DNA of 64,000 bases from JAODBQ01 sp047602055 (lineage in GTDB: Bacteria; Actinomycetota; Acidimicrobiia; Acidimicrobiales; Ilumatobacteraceae), in NCBI GenBank assembly GCA_047602055.1, contig JASGIG010000001.1, forward strand, positions 1,426,001 through 1,490,000, read 5' to 3'. Below the pieces are notes generated by a model. That model searched no databases. It had not been told where the DNA came from and saw nothing but the letters and a program-made list of their open reading frames with translations. The translations under genes and the position numbers were made by a program. Shown piece by piece: positions 49,259 through 56,837 of the stretch (its first letter is position 1; the number at the start of each line of letters is the position of its first letter).

Positions 49259-50758
49259 ATGCCCACTGCGCTGCTGTCCGTGTACGACAAGACCGGGATC
49301 GTCGAACTGGCCGCCGGGCTCCACGCGGCCGGGTGGCGCATCGTCAGCAGCGGTGGCACGGCCCGCGAGGTGGCCGCGGCCGGCGTCCCCGTCACCGATC
49401 TCGCCGACCTCACCGGGCTGCCGGCGATCCTCGACCACCGCGTCGTCACCCTGCACCCGAAGGTCCACGGCGCCCTGCTGGCCGACCCGACCAAGCCCGA
49501 GCACCGGGCCGACATGGCCGCGCACGGGATCGAGCCGATCGATCTGCTCGTGTCCAACCTGTATCCGTTCGACAGCGATCCGAGCATCGAGCTGATCGAC
49601 ATCGGCGGGCCGGCGATGGTCCGTGCCGCGGCGAAGAACCACGCCCACGTCGGCGTCGTCGTCGACCCGGCCGACTATGCCGAGGTGCTCGACGAGGTGC
49701 GCGCCGCCGGCGCGCTGAGTGCCGCCACCCGCCGGCGCCTGGCCCGCGATGCGTTCAGCCGCATCGCCGCCTACGACGCGCAGATCGCGGCGTGGTTCGA
49801 CGAGCCGTCCGGCGACGACGCGCTGCCCGACGGCGTCTATCTCGCCCTGGAGAAGCGCCAGCCGCTGCGCTACGGCGAGAACCCGCACCAGCAGGGCGCC
49901 CGCTACCTGGCCGCCGGCCGGCGCAGCTGGTGGGACGACGCGGTGCAGCACGGCGGCAAGGAGCTGAGCTACCTCAACCTGTACGACACCGAGGCGGCGT
50001 GGCGTGGCGTGCAGCGCTACGGCGAGCCGGCGTGCGTGATCGTCAAGCACGCCAACCCGTGCGGCGTGGCGGTCGGCGCCGACCTGTTCGACGCCTACGT
50101 CAAGGCCAACGCCTGCGACCCGGTGAGCGCGTTCGGCGGGATCGTCGCGCTCAACCGCCACGTCACCGGCGCCGTCGCCGAGGCGATCGCCCCGGTGTTC
50201 ACCGAGGTCGTCGTCGCCCCGTCGTTCGACGACGACGCGCTGGAGATCCTCGCCCGGCGCAAGAACCTGCGGGTGCTGTCGGCCCCGGCGCCGTACGGCG
50301 CGGCGCTCGACGTGCGCTCGATCGACGGTGGCCTGCTCGTGCAGGAGGTGGACACCGTCAACCTGGATCGCTCGACGTGGAAGGTGGTCACCGCGGCGTC
50401 ACCGACCGGCGCGCAGCTCGACGAGCTGGCCTTCGCCTGGCAGGTCTGCGCGTCGGTGAGCAGCAACGCGATCGTCCTGTCGAAGGACCGCCAGGCCGTC
50501 GGCATCGGTGCCGGCCAGCAGAACCGGGTCGACAGCGCGCGCATCGCCGCCCGCCGAGCCGACGGGCGTGCCGCAGGAGGCGTGGCGGCCAGCGACGCGT
50601 TCTTCCCGTTCCGTGACGGCTTCGACGTGTGCGCGGACGCCGGCGTCGTCGCCGTCGTCCAGCCCGGCGGGAGCATGAACGATGCCGAATCGATCGCCGC
50701 CGCCGACGAGCGCGGCATCGTCATGGTCTTCACCGGCGAGCGTCACTTCAGGCACTGA
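49259..50758 (+). CDS. purH: Bifunctional AICAR formyltransferase/IMP cyclohydrolase
   Basis: A 499-residue PurH. The N-terminal IMP cyclohydrolase (MGS-like) domain has SVYDKTGIVELAAGLHAAGW and LDHRVVTLHPKVHGALLAD. The AICAR transformylase domain has LRYGENPHQQGARY, KHANPCGVAVG and AFGGIVALNRHVT, with the C-terminal GIGAGQQNRVDSARIA and PGGSMNDAESIAAADERGI. It performs the last two steps of purine synthesis. TACGCT lies 6 nt before ATG 49259 (leaderless pattern). Confidence 0.96.
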   Translation: MPTALLSVYDKTGIVELAAGLHAAGWRIVSSGGTAREVAAAGVPVTDLADLTGLPAILDHRVVTLHPKVHGALLADPTKPEHRADMAAHGIEPIDLLVSNLYPFDSDPSIELIDIGGPAMVRAAAKNHAHVGVVVDPADYAEVLDEVRAAGALSAATRRRLARDAFSRIAAYDAQIAAWFDEPSGDDALPDGVYLALEKRQPLRYGENPHQQGARYLAAGRRSWWDDAVQHGGKELSYLNLYDTEAAWRGVQRYGEPACVIVKHANPCGVAVGADLFDAYVKANACDPVSAFGGIVALNRHVTGAVAEAIAPVFTEVVVAPSFDDDALEILARRKNLRVLSAPAPYGAALDVRSIDGGLLVQEVDTVNLDRSTWKVVTAASPTGAQLDELAFAWQVCASVSSNAIVLSKDRQAVGIGAGQQNRVDSARIAARRADGRAAGGVAASDAFFPFRDGFDVCADAGVVAVVQPGGSMNDAESIAAADERGIVMVFTGERHFRH

Positions 50759-50759
50759 G

Positions 50760-50934
50760 CGTTTCGACGCTCGATTCGCTCCCTTCGGTCGCTCATCTCG
50801 GTCGAGCTGTTCGGAGCGGCCTGCGGCCGCGCCCAGCTTGCTGTGCGCCTCACGCAAAGCGAGTCGGCGCACGGCGGGCGGGGGATCGCGGAGCGCCCCC
50901 TCCCGCACCCTCCCCCACGCGCCCGAGGTTGTGG
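50760..50934 (-). repeat. Family B repeat, copy B2
   Basis: On the minus strand it follows the stop of the DUF2510 gene (50937-50935) and reads GCGCGTGGGGGAGGGTGCGG, then GCCGTGCGCCGACTCGCT, GTGAGGCGCAC, CAAGCTGGGCGCGGCCG and GCTCGACCGAGA. The 7-bp hairpin GTGCGCC/GGCGCAC is the same as in B1. Its other end touches the purH stop. Confidence 0.85.
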
Positions 50935-52074
50935 TCAGACTGAGGGTGGGCCGAACGCCGGCGGCGTTCGGGGGTTTGATCTTGCTGCTTTGATGGCGGT
51001 GATCGCGATGGGGGCGGCGACGAGGATCAGGCCGGCGACGATGACGACGGCGCCGATCGAGCTGGACGTGTCGGGCTCGATGATCGCGACGATCAGGGAG
51101 ACGACGCCGGCGGCGGTGACGGCCGCGCCGTACCACGTCGTCGCCCGGCGCTTGCCGTGGCTGCCGACGAGGCACACGGCGGCGCCGGCGAGGACGATCA
51201 GGACGGTGCCGCCGGTGTCGTCGAGTCGGGCGACGGTGCTCGCGGTCCCGACTGCGGCAGCGATCAGCGCGGCGACGACGAGGCTCGTGCCGACACCGTG
51301 GTAGCCGGTGCGGTCGAGGAGGAACACCAGGCCGAGCAGGACGGCGGCGGCGAACAGCAGCAGGGTGCCCTCGTAGCTGGTGACCGTGTCGGCGTCGAAG
51401 CCGTTCGAGCCGCCGTCGCCGGCCGCCGAGGCGAGTGCGAACACGAGGCTCAGCGCGCCGAGCCCGAGCATCAGCGGTCGGCCGCGATAGCCGGGCAGCA
51501 CCCAGGCGGCGAGGTAGAGCAACCCGATCACGAGGAACCCGGCGGCGCTCGACGTGTCGTCGCCGGCGACGGCGATGCCGATCGCGAAGATGCCGGCGGC
51601 GCCGGCGCCGATCGCGGCCGCCGACAGCTCGACCTGGTTGGCGAGGAACAGGCGGATCAGCACGCCAACGGCGACGAGCAGGATGCCGACCACGGCGGCG
51701 ATGCCGCGGCTGCCGCCGTCACCGACGATGGCGCCGACGATGCCGGCACCGACGACCGCCCCGCCGACGCCGGCGAGCGCGGTGTGCAGGCTGGGCGCCG
51801 GGCGCTCGCGAGCATCGGGACCGAACGAGTCGAGGAACCGGCGCATGCCGTCGCCCGCCGAGCTCGCCGTCACCGTCCCGGCCGCGGCGACGGGCTGCGT
51901 CTGTTCCGGCGGTGTCCCGAGCCGGTGCGTGAACGGCACGATCGGGCTCGCCCCGAGTGAGTCGACGAGCTGCTGGCCGTCGTCGACGACGTGCTCGGTC
52001 CACCTCGTGCCGTCGTGGTACCGCTGCTGGTGCCGGCCCCACGGATCGGCATACCACCCCGCCGGTTGCGTCAT
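50935..52074 (-). CDS. DUF2510 domain membrane protein
   Basis: A 379-residue protein. Residues 1-30 are a DUF2510 motif (QPAGWYADPWGRHQQRYHDG and TRWTEHV), a short domain widespread in actinobacterial membrane proteins. After a polar linker there are about ten hydrophobic helices from residue 95 to the end. Its function is unknown. TACCGT lies 6 nt before ATG 52074. It is divergent from metF with a 25-bp gap, and repeat B2 follows its stop. Confidence 0.8.
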   Translation of the reverse strand: MTQPAGWYADPWGRHQQRYHDGTRWTEHVVDDGQQLVDSLGASPIVPFTHRLGTPPEQTQPVAAAGTVTASSAGDGMRRFLDSFGPDARERPAPSLHTALAGVGGAVVGAGIVGAIVGDGGSRGIAAVVGILLVAVGVLIRLFLANQVELSAAAIGAGAAGIFAIGIAVAGDDTSSAAGFLVIGLLYLAAWVLPGYRGRPLMLGLGALSLVFALASAAGDGGSNGFDADTVTSYEGTLLLFAAAVLLGLVFLLDRTGYHGVGTSLVVAALIAAAVGTASTVARLDDTGGTVLIVLAGAAVCLVGSHGKRRATTWYGAAVTAAGVVSLIVAIIEPDTSSSIGAVVIVAGLILVAAPIAITAIKAARSNPRTPPAFGPPSV

Positions 52075-52099
52075 GGACGCACGGTAGCGTTGCCGTCCC

Positions 52100-52960
52100 A
52101 TGGCCCGGATCGCCGATCTCCTCGCCGCGGGGCGGACCTTCTCCTTCGAGTTCTCGCCGCCGAAGACCGACGCCGCGCAGATGTCGCTGGGCCGCACCAT
52201 CGCCGAGCTCGAGCCGCTGGGGCCGAGCTTCGTCAGCGTCACCTACGGCGCCGGTGGCAGCACGCGGGCCCGGACGCAGCAGGTGGTCACCTGGATCGGC
52301 AAGGAGACGGGCATCACGCCGATGGCCCACCTGACGTGCCAGAACCACGTGCGCGACGAGATCTGCTCGCTGCTCGACGAGTACCGCGTCGCCGGGATCG
52401 AGAACATCCTGGCCCTCGGCGGCGACGCCCCGAAGGATCCCGCCGACATCAGGCCGAGCGACTACCGCTACGCCAGCGAGCTGCTCGACGAGCTCGACAC
52501 GTACGACTTCTCCGTCGGCGTGGCCGCCCATCCCGAGGTGCACCCACGCTCGGCCGACCGGGAGTCCGACCGCCGGCGGCTGGCCGACAAGCTGCGCCGG
52601 GCGGACTTCGCGATCACCCAGTTCTTCTTCGAGCCGGAGCACTACGTGCGCCTCGTCGACGAGCTCGCCGCGCTCGGCGTCGACAAGCCGGTGATCCCGG
52701 GGATCATGCCGATCACCAACCTCGGCCTGGTCCGGCGGATGGCCGAGCTGAGCGGCGCCGCCGTGCCGGCACGAGTGGTCGATCGCCTCGAAGCGGTCGG
52801 TGACGACCCCGAGGACGTGCGCCGTGCCGGCGTGCAGATGGCCACCGAGCTGTGCGCCGCGCTGCTCGACGCCGGCGCGCCCGGCCTGCACTTCTACACG
52901 CTGAACCGCAGCACCGCGACCCGCGAGATCTACGCCAGCCTCGGCCTGCCGACGCGCTGA
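52100..52960 (+). CDS. metF: Methylenetetrahydrofolate reductase
   Basis: A 286-residue FAD-dependent TIM-barrel enzyme. Signature stretches are FSFEFSPPKTDAAQ, FVSVTYGAGGSTRART, HLTCQNHVRDEI, ILALGGDAPKDP and ITQFFFEPEHY with PGIMPITNLG. It reduces 5,10-methylene-THF to 5-methyl-THF for methionine synthesis. ATG 52100 begins the conserved N-terminus. A TAGCGT hexamer lies 9 nt upstream. Confidence 0.93.
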   Translation: MARIADLLAAGRTFSFEFSPPKTDAAQMSLGRTIAELEPLGPSFVSVTYGAGGSTRARTQQVVTWIGKETGITPMAHLTCQNHVRDEICSLLDEYRVAGIENILALGGDAPKDPADIRPSDYRYASELLDELDTYDFSVGVAAHPEVHPRSADRESDRRRLADKLRRADFAITQFFFEPEHYVRLVDELAALGVDKPVIPGIMPITNLGLVRRMAELSGAAVPARVVDRLEAVGDDPEDVRRAGVQMATELCAALLDAGAPGLHFYTLNRSTATREIYASLGLPTR

Positions 52961-53014
52961 GCTCGGCTGCCAGGCAGTGGGCGGCTGATCTGATCAGTTC
53001 GGTACGATGGCGAT

Positions 53015-53365
53015 GTGGCAGGTCGCCGCTCACGATCGCTCCCCGCGCTGGACGATGTCCTGGAACGCGCCGCGGAGCTGCAACGGATCGTGCCGGGCGC
53101 GGTGCTCGTCGGCGGCGCGGCGGCTGCGCTGCACGCCGGTCACCGGCTGTCGTTCGCCGACGATCACGTCGTCGCCGACCTCGCGCAGCGATTCGACACG
53201 GTGCTGGAACATCTGGAGTCGCTCGGCGAGTGGTCGACCGCGCGTGTCGCGGCCCGCAAGCTCATCCTCGGTGAGCTCGGTGGGATCGAGACGGGCGTGC
53301 GGCAGATGATTCGCAGCCGTCCGCTCGAGCGCGTCGCCGCCGCGGCACGCGCCGGCGACCGTTGA
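53015..53365 (+). CDS. AbiEii-like nucleotidyltransferase fragment
   Basis: A 116-residue protein from GTG 53015. The stretch GAVLVGGAAAALHAGHRLSF resembles the nucleotidyltransferase loop of AbiEii/DUF1814 toxins, and KLILGELGGIETGVRQMIRS a later part. The family is normally over 180 residues, with a C-terminal helical part beginning after the RxKPLE-like point. Here the protein stops at RPLERVAAAARAGDR, so it is likely truncated. The usual AbiEi-type antitoxin is not adjacent. A large hairpin follows it. Confidence 0.5.
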   Translation: MAGRRSRSLPALDDVLERAAELQRIVPGAVLVGGAAAALHAGHRLSFADDHVVADLAQRFDTVLEHLESLGEWSTARVAARKLILGELGGIETGVRQMIRSRPLERVAAAARAGDR

Positions 53366-53395
53366 GGAGCGACGACGCGACGCAGCCGCCCTCTC

Positions 53396-53475
53396 GCGAT
53401 TGGAGATGTGCGGCGTCGCTGCGCACATCTCGAATCGCACGGTGGTCGGCCGGCGATGCGATGGGAGATGTGCCG
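53396..53475. repeat. Inverted repeat with a third copy nearby
   Basis: GCGATTGGAGATGTGCG (53396-53412) and CGCACATCTCGAATCGC (53422-53438) form 17-bp arms with one mismatch and a 9-nt loop. A related half-site GCGATGGGAGATGTGC follows at 53458-53473. The unit lies between the convergent AbiEii-like fragment and vapC, where a bidirectional terminator or a repeat element would fit. Confidence 0.75.
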
Positions 53476-53487
53476 CCGGCCGCCGGC

Positions 53488-53856
53488 TCAGTACGGGGCC
53501 GACAGCTTTGGGAACATCGGGTAGTGGCGCAGGTTGTGCGTCGCCAGTGATGTGTCGAGAACGGTCGCCGTGGCGGCGATCACCAGATCGGTGACGCCGA
53601 GCGCGTGACTGCGCCGGAAGCGTCGGCCGAGATCGCCGGCGACCCGGGCGATCCGCTCGCCGACGGGCACCCACTCGATCGACGCGAACAGGTGCTCGGC
53701 CCGCCGGCGCTCGGCCGAGCGGAGCCCGACGGTCACCTCGGCACGCGACAGCTCCGACGCGAACGGCGCGGCGCCGAGACCGAGCAGGTAGTCGCGCGCC
53801 GCGGCGTGGCCGCGCAGGTGGTCGATCAGGACCGTCGTGTCGACGACGACGGTCAG
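53488..53856 (-). CDS. vapC: VapC-type PIN domain toxin with probable CTG start
   Basis: A 122-residue PIN-domain protein. Catalytic acids are seen in TVVVDTTVLIDHLRGH, LSRAEVTVGL and ALGVTDLVIAATA. The open frame has no ATG, GTG or TTG before the domain; the first usable codon is CTG 53856, which overlaps the antitoxin stop as CTGA and puts the catalytic Asp near residue 6. The only GTG (53736) would remove the first catalytic residue. It is translationally coupled to the antitoxin, which probably makes the weak start usable. Confidence 0.75.
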   Translation of the reverse strand: MTVVVDTTVLIDHLRGHAAARDYLLGLGAAPFASELSRAEVTVGLRSAERRRAEHLFASIEWVPVGERIARVAGDLGRRFRRSHALGVTDLVIAATATVLDTSLATHNLRHYPMFPKLSAPY

Positions 53857-54122
53857 CGTCGCCGTCCGGGCATGCGAGCGGCGTCGGCGTCGCGCAGCCG
53901 GGCGGTGTACGCGGCCCCGTCGTCGAGGCCGGGGGCGATGCCGAACGACTCGGTGACCGCAGCGCGCCAGCGTGCCGCCGCCGCGGCATCGCCGGCGCTG
54001 CGCCCGAGGTACCGGTCGATCGCCTCGCGGATCACGTCGGACTTGGTGGTCCCGAGATCCGCAGCGCGTTCGTCGAGCAGCGCGTGCTGGTCGTCGTCGA
54101 GGTAGATCTGGGTCCGACGCAT
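53853..54122 (-). CDS. vapB: Ribbon-helix-helix antitoxin (VapB-like)
   Basis: An 89-residue protein beginning MRRTQIYLDDDQHALLDERA, a ribbon-helix-helix DNA-binding domain (KSDVIREAIDRYLG), followed by a helical toxin-binding tail. It lies upstream of a PIN toxin with a 4-nt overlap. Its ATG lies inside a palindrome likely to be its own operator. Confidence 0.85.
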   Translation of the reverse strand: MRRTQIYLDDDQHALLDERAADLGTTKSDVIREAIDRYLGRSAGDAAAAARWRAAVTESFGIAPGLDDGAAYTARLRDADAARMPGRRR

Positions 54123-54142
54123 GATGTATGAGCGTACATCAT
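54121..54142 (-). promoter_or_regulatory. Operator of the second VapBC pair
   Basis: ATGATGTA (54121-54128) and TACATCAT (54135-54142) are perfect 8-bp inverted arms with a 6-nt spacer. The right-hand end overlaps the antitoxin ATG (54122-54120), and TACGCT on the minus strand lies 8 nt before it, so the site covers a leaderless-type promoter. Confidence 0.7.
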
Positions 54143-54150
54143 CGACGCGC

Positions 54151-56778
54151 TCACGGCTCGCCGCGGTGCACCTCGGGGCGGCCGGCGTGGCGGGCGAGGA
54201 GGTCGGCGACGAGACCGGTCCAGCCGGTCTGGTGCGACGCGCCGAGGCCGGTGCCGTCGTCGCCGTCGAAGTACTCGTGGAACAGCAGGCGGTCGCGTAG
54301 CACCGGGTCGTCCTGCAACAGGGCGACGTCGCCGAAGCACGCCCGCCGCCCGTCGGAGCCGCGTCGGAACAGCATCGTCAGCCGGTGCTCGAGATCGTCG
54401 GCGATGTCGTCGAGGGTCCGCTCCGCGCCGCTGCCGGTCGGGTCCTCGACCAGCAGGTCGCCGCCGAAGTACGCGGCGAAGCGGCGCAGCGCGGCGACGA
54501 CGAGGTAGTTGACCGGGAACCACACCGGGCCGCGCCAGTTCGAGTTGCCGCCGAACAGTAGCGAGCGCGACTCGGCCGGCTCGTAGCCGACCTCGTAGGT
54601 CGTGCCACCGAGGGTCAGGCGGAACGGGTGGTCGCGGTGGAACGCCGACAGGGCGCGCACGCCGTAGGGCGACAGGAGCTCGGCAGGGTCGAGCAGGTAG
54701 CGCAGCAGGCGGCGCAGCTGGTCGATCGTGACGACCGACAGCAGACGTCCCTCGTCGGTGTCGCGCACGTGCACCTGGTCGATGTGCGCGGCGTAGGTCG
54801 GCTTGTTGTCGGCGAACCACTCGAGGTGCGCGGTGAAGTTCGGCAGCTCGGCCATGGTCTCGCGACCGAGCGTGATCGTCGCCGCCAGCGGGAGCAACCC
54901 GACCATCGAGCGCACCCGCAGCGGCAGTTCCTCGCCGGTGTCGAGGGCGATGATGTCGTAGTAGAAGCCGTCTTGCTCGTCCCACATGCCGCGGTCGTAG
55001 ACCGCCTTGGCGATGTAGGCGAAGTGCTCCAGGAACTTGGTGGCGACGTCCTCGTAGGTCGCGTCGTGGCGGGCCAGGGTGATCGACATCTCCAGCAGGT
55101 CCAGGCAGTACATCGCCATCCACGCCGTGCCGTCGGCCTGCTCCAGCGTGCCGGCGACGGGCAGCGGCGCGGAGCGGTCGATCGGGCCGATGTTGTCGAG
55201 CCCGAGGAACCCGCCCTCGAACACGTTGTTGCCCTCGGCGTCCTTGCGGTTCACCCACCACGTGAAGTTGATGAGCAGCTTGTGCAGCATCCGGCCGAGG
55301 AAGTCGTAGTCGCGGTCGCCGTCGATCTCGAAGACGCGCATCGCCGCCCACGCCTGCACCGGCGGGTTGACGTCGTCGAACGACCACTCGTACGCCGGGA
55401 TCTGGCCGTTGGGATGCATGTACCACTCGCGGCACAGCAGGAGCAGCTGGTGCTTGGCGAACGCGGGATCGACGTGGGCGATCGCCACGCAGTGGAACGC
55501 CAGGTCCCACGACGCGTACCAGGGGTACTCCCACGAGTCGGGCATCGAGATGACGTCGTGGTTGTTGAGGTGTCGCCACAGGTGGTTGCGGCCCTGGTTG
55601 CGCCCGACTGGTGGCGGTGGCTGGCCCGGGTCGCCGTCCAGCCAGCGCTCGACGTCGTAGTGGAAGAACTGCTTGCCCCACATCATCCCGGCGAACGCCT
55701 GGCGCATGACGGCCGCGGCGTCGGCGTCGAGGTTGCCGGCGAGGCCGGCGTAGTACTCGTCGGCCTCGCGCTCCCGGTCGGCCAGCGCGGCCGTCCACGT
55801 CTCGTCGATCGGCCGTGCCTCCGGTGCGAAGCGCAGGCGGATCTCGGCCGTGTCGCCGGGGGCGACGTCGAGCACGAACCACAGCGCGCCCTTCGTCCCG
55901 GTGCCGGCTGGGTTCACCGTCGGCGCGCCGTGGACGACGTGGTCGCCGATGCCGTCCTTCGGGAACGCCGGCCCGTCGACGTCCCACAGCAGCCGGGCGT
56001 TGGACTCGTTGGCGCATGCCAGCGGGGTGGCCGTGCCGTCGGTGGTCAGCACCATCGGGCCGTGGTCGAGGTGCTCCATGTCGATGCGCTGTGCCGTCGC
56101 GGTGAGCGACGGCTCGTACGCCGGCGCGGCGCTCCAGCTCCACGTGTTGCGGAACCACACCGTCGGCAGGACGTGCAACGTCGCCGCCTCGGTGCCGGCG
56201 TTGCGGGCGCGCAGGCGGATGCACCAGTCGTCGGGCGCGGCCTTGGCGTAGTCGACGACGACGTCCCACCAGCCGCCGTCGAGCACGCCGGTGTCCCACA
56301 GCTCGTACTCGTCGTCCATGCGGCCGCGGCGGGCGTTCTCGGCGATCAGGCGCTCGTAGGGGAACTCGGCCTGCGGGTACAGGTACGCCCAGCGCATCCA
56401 CGAGTGCGTCGGCGTGGAGTCGAGGTACCACCACAGCTCCTTGGCGTCCTCGCCGTGGTTGCCCTGCGGGCCGTCCAGCCCGAAGATCCGCTCCTTGAGG
56501 ATCGGGTCGTGCCCGTTCCAGAACGCGAACGCCAGCAGGCGGTGCTGGTCCTCGTCGCAGATCCCGCCGAGGCCGTCCTCGCTCCAGCGGTACGCACGGC
56601 TGCGGGCGTGCTCGAACGGGAACGATCGCCAGGCGTCGCCGTCGGCGCTGTAGTCCTCGCGCACGGTGCCCCAGGCCCGCTCCGAGACGTACGGGCCCCA
56701 CCGCCGCCACTCGGCGGTGACCGGCCCGCCCTCGGCGGACGACAGTCCGGACGACCCAGTCCCACGCCTGCCTGCCAC
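54151..56778 (-). CDS. GH63-like glucosidase family protein
   Basis: An 875-residue soluble protein with an N-terminal beta-sandwich and an (alpha/alpha)6 barrel, matching the glucosidase group related to GH63 and mannosylglycerate or oligosaccharide glucosidases. Landmarks are RAYRWSEDGLGGICDEDQH, WYASWDLAFHCVAIAHVDPA, IPAYEWSFDDVNPPVQAWAA and SNWRGPVWFPVNYLVV near the end. The acid pair is probably in the WDLAF and EWSFDD regions. It has no signal peptide. GTG 56778 is used; the ordered domain begins about residue 20. The exact sugar substrate is unknown. Confidence 0.82.
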   Translation of the reverse strand: MAGRRGTGSSGLSSAEGGPVTAEWRRWGPYVSERAWGTVREDYSADGDAWRSFPFEHARSRAYRWSEDGLGGICDEDQHRLLAFAFWNGHDPILKERIFGLDGPQGNHGEDAKELWWYLDSTPTHSWMRWAYLYPQAEFPYERLIAENARRGRMDDEYELWDTGVLDGGWWDVVVDYAKAAPDDWCIRLRARNAGTEAATLHVLPTVWFRNTWSWSAAPAYEPSLTATAQRIDMEHLDHGPMVLTTDGTATPLACANESNARLLWDVDGPAFPKDGIGDHVVHGAPTVNPAGTGTKGALWFVLDVAPGDTAEIRLRFAPEARPIDETWTAALADREREADEYYAGLAGNLDADAAAVMRQAFAGMMWGKQFFHYDVERWLDGDPGQPPPPVGRNQGRNHLWRHLNNHDVISMPDSWEYPWYASWDLAFHCVAIAHVDPAFAKHQLLLLCREWYMHPNGQIPAYEWSFDDVNPPVQAWAAMRVFEIDGDRDYDFLGRMLHKLLINFTWWVNRKDAEGNNVFEGGFLGLDNIGPIDRSAPLPVAGTLEQADGTAWMAMYCLDLLEMSITLARHDATYEDVATKFLEHFAYIAKAVYDRGMWDEQDGFYYDIIALDTGEELPLRVRSMVGLLPLAATITLGRETMAELPNFTAHLEWFADNKPTYAAHIDQVHVRDTDEGRLLSVVTIDQLRRLLRYLLDPAELLSPYGVRALSAFHRDHPFRLTLGGTTYEVGYEPAESRSLLFGGNSNWRGPVWFPVNYLVVAALRRFAAYFGGDLLVEDPTGSGAERTLDDIADDLEHRLTMLFRRGSDGRRACFGDVALLQDDPVLRDRLLFHEYFDGDDGTGLGASHQTGWTGLVADLLARHAGRPEVHRGEP

Positions 56779-56837
56779 ACCCGCGGACGCTAGATGACCG
56801 TCGTGAGCAGCGATTCGTCGGCGATACTGGGACGGCT

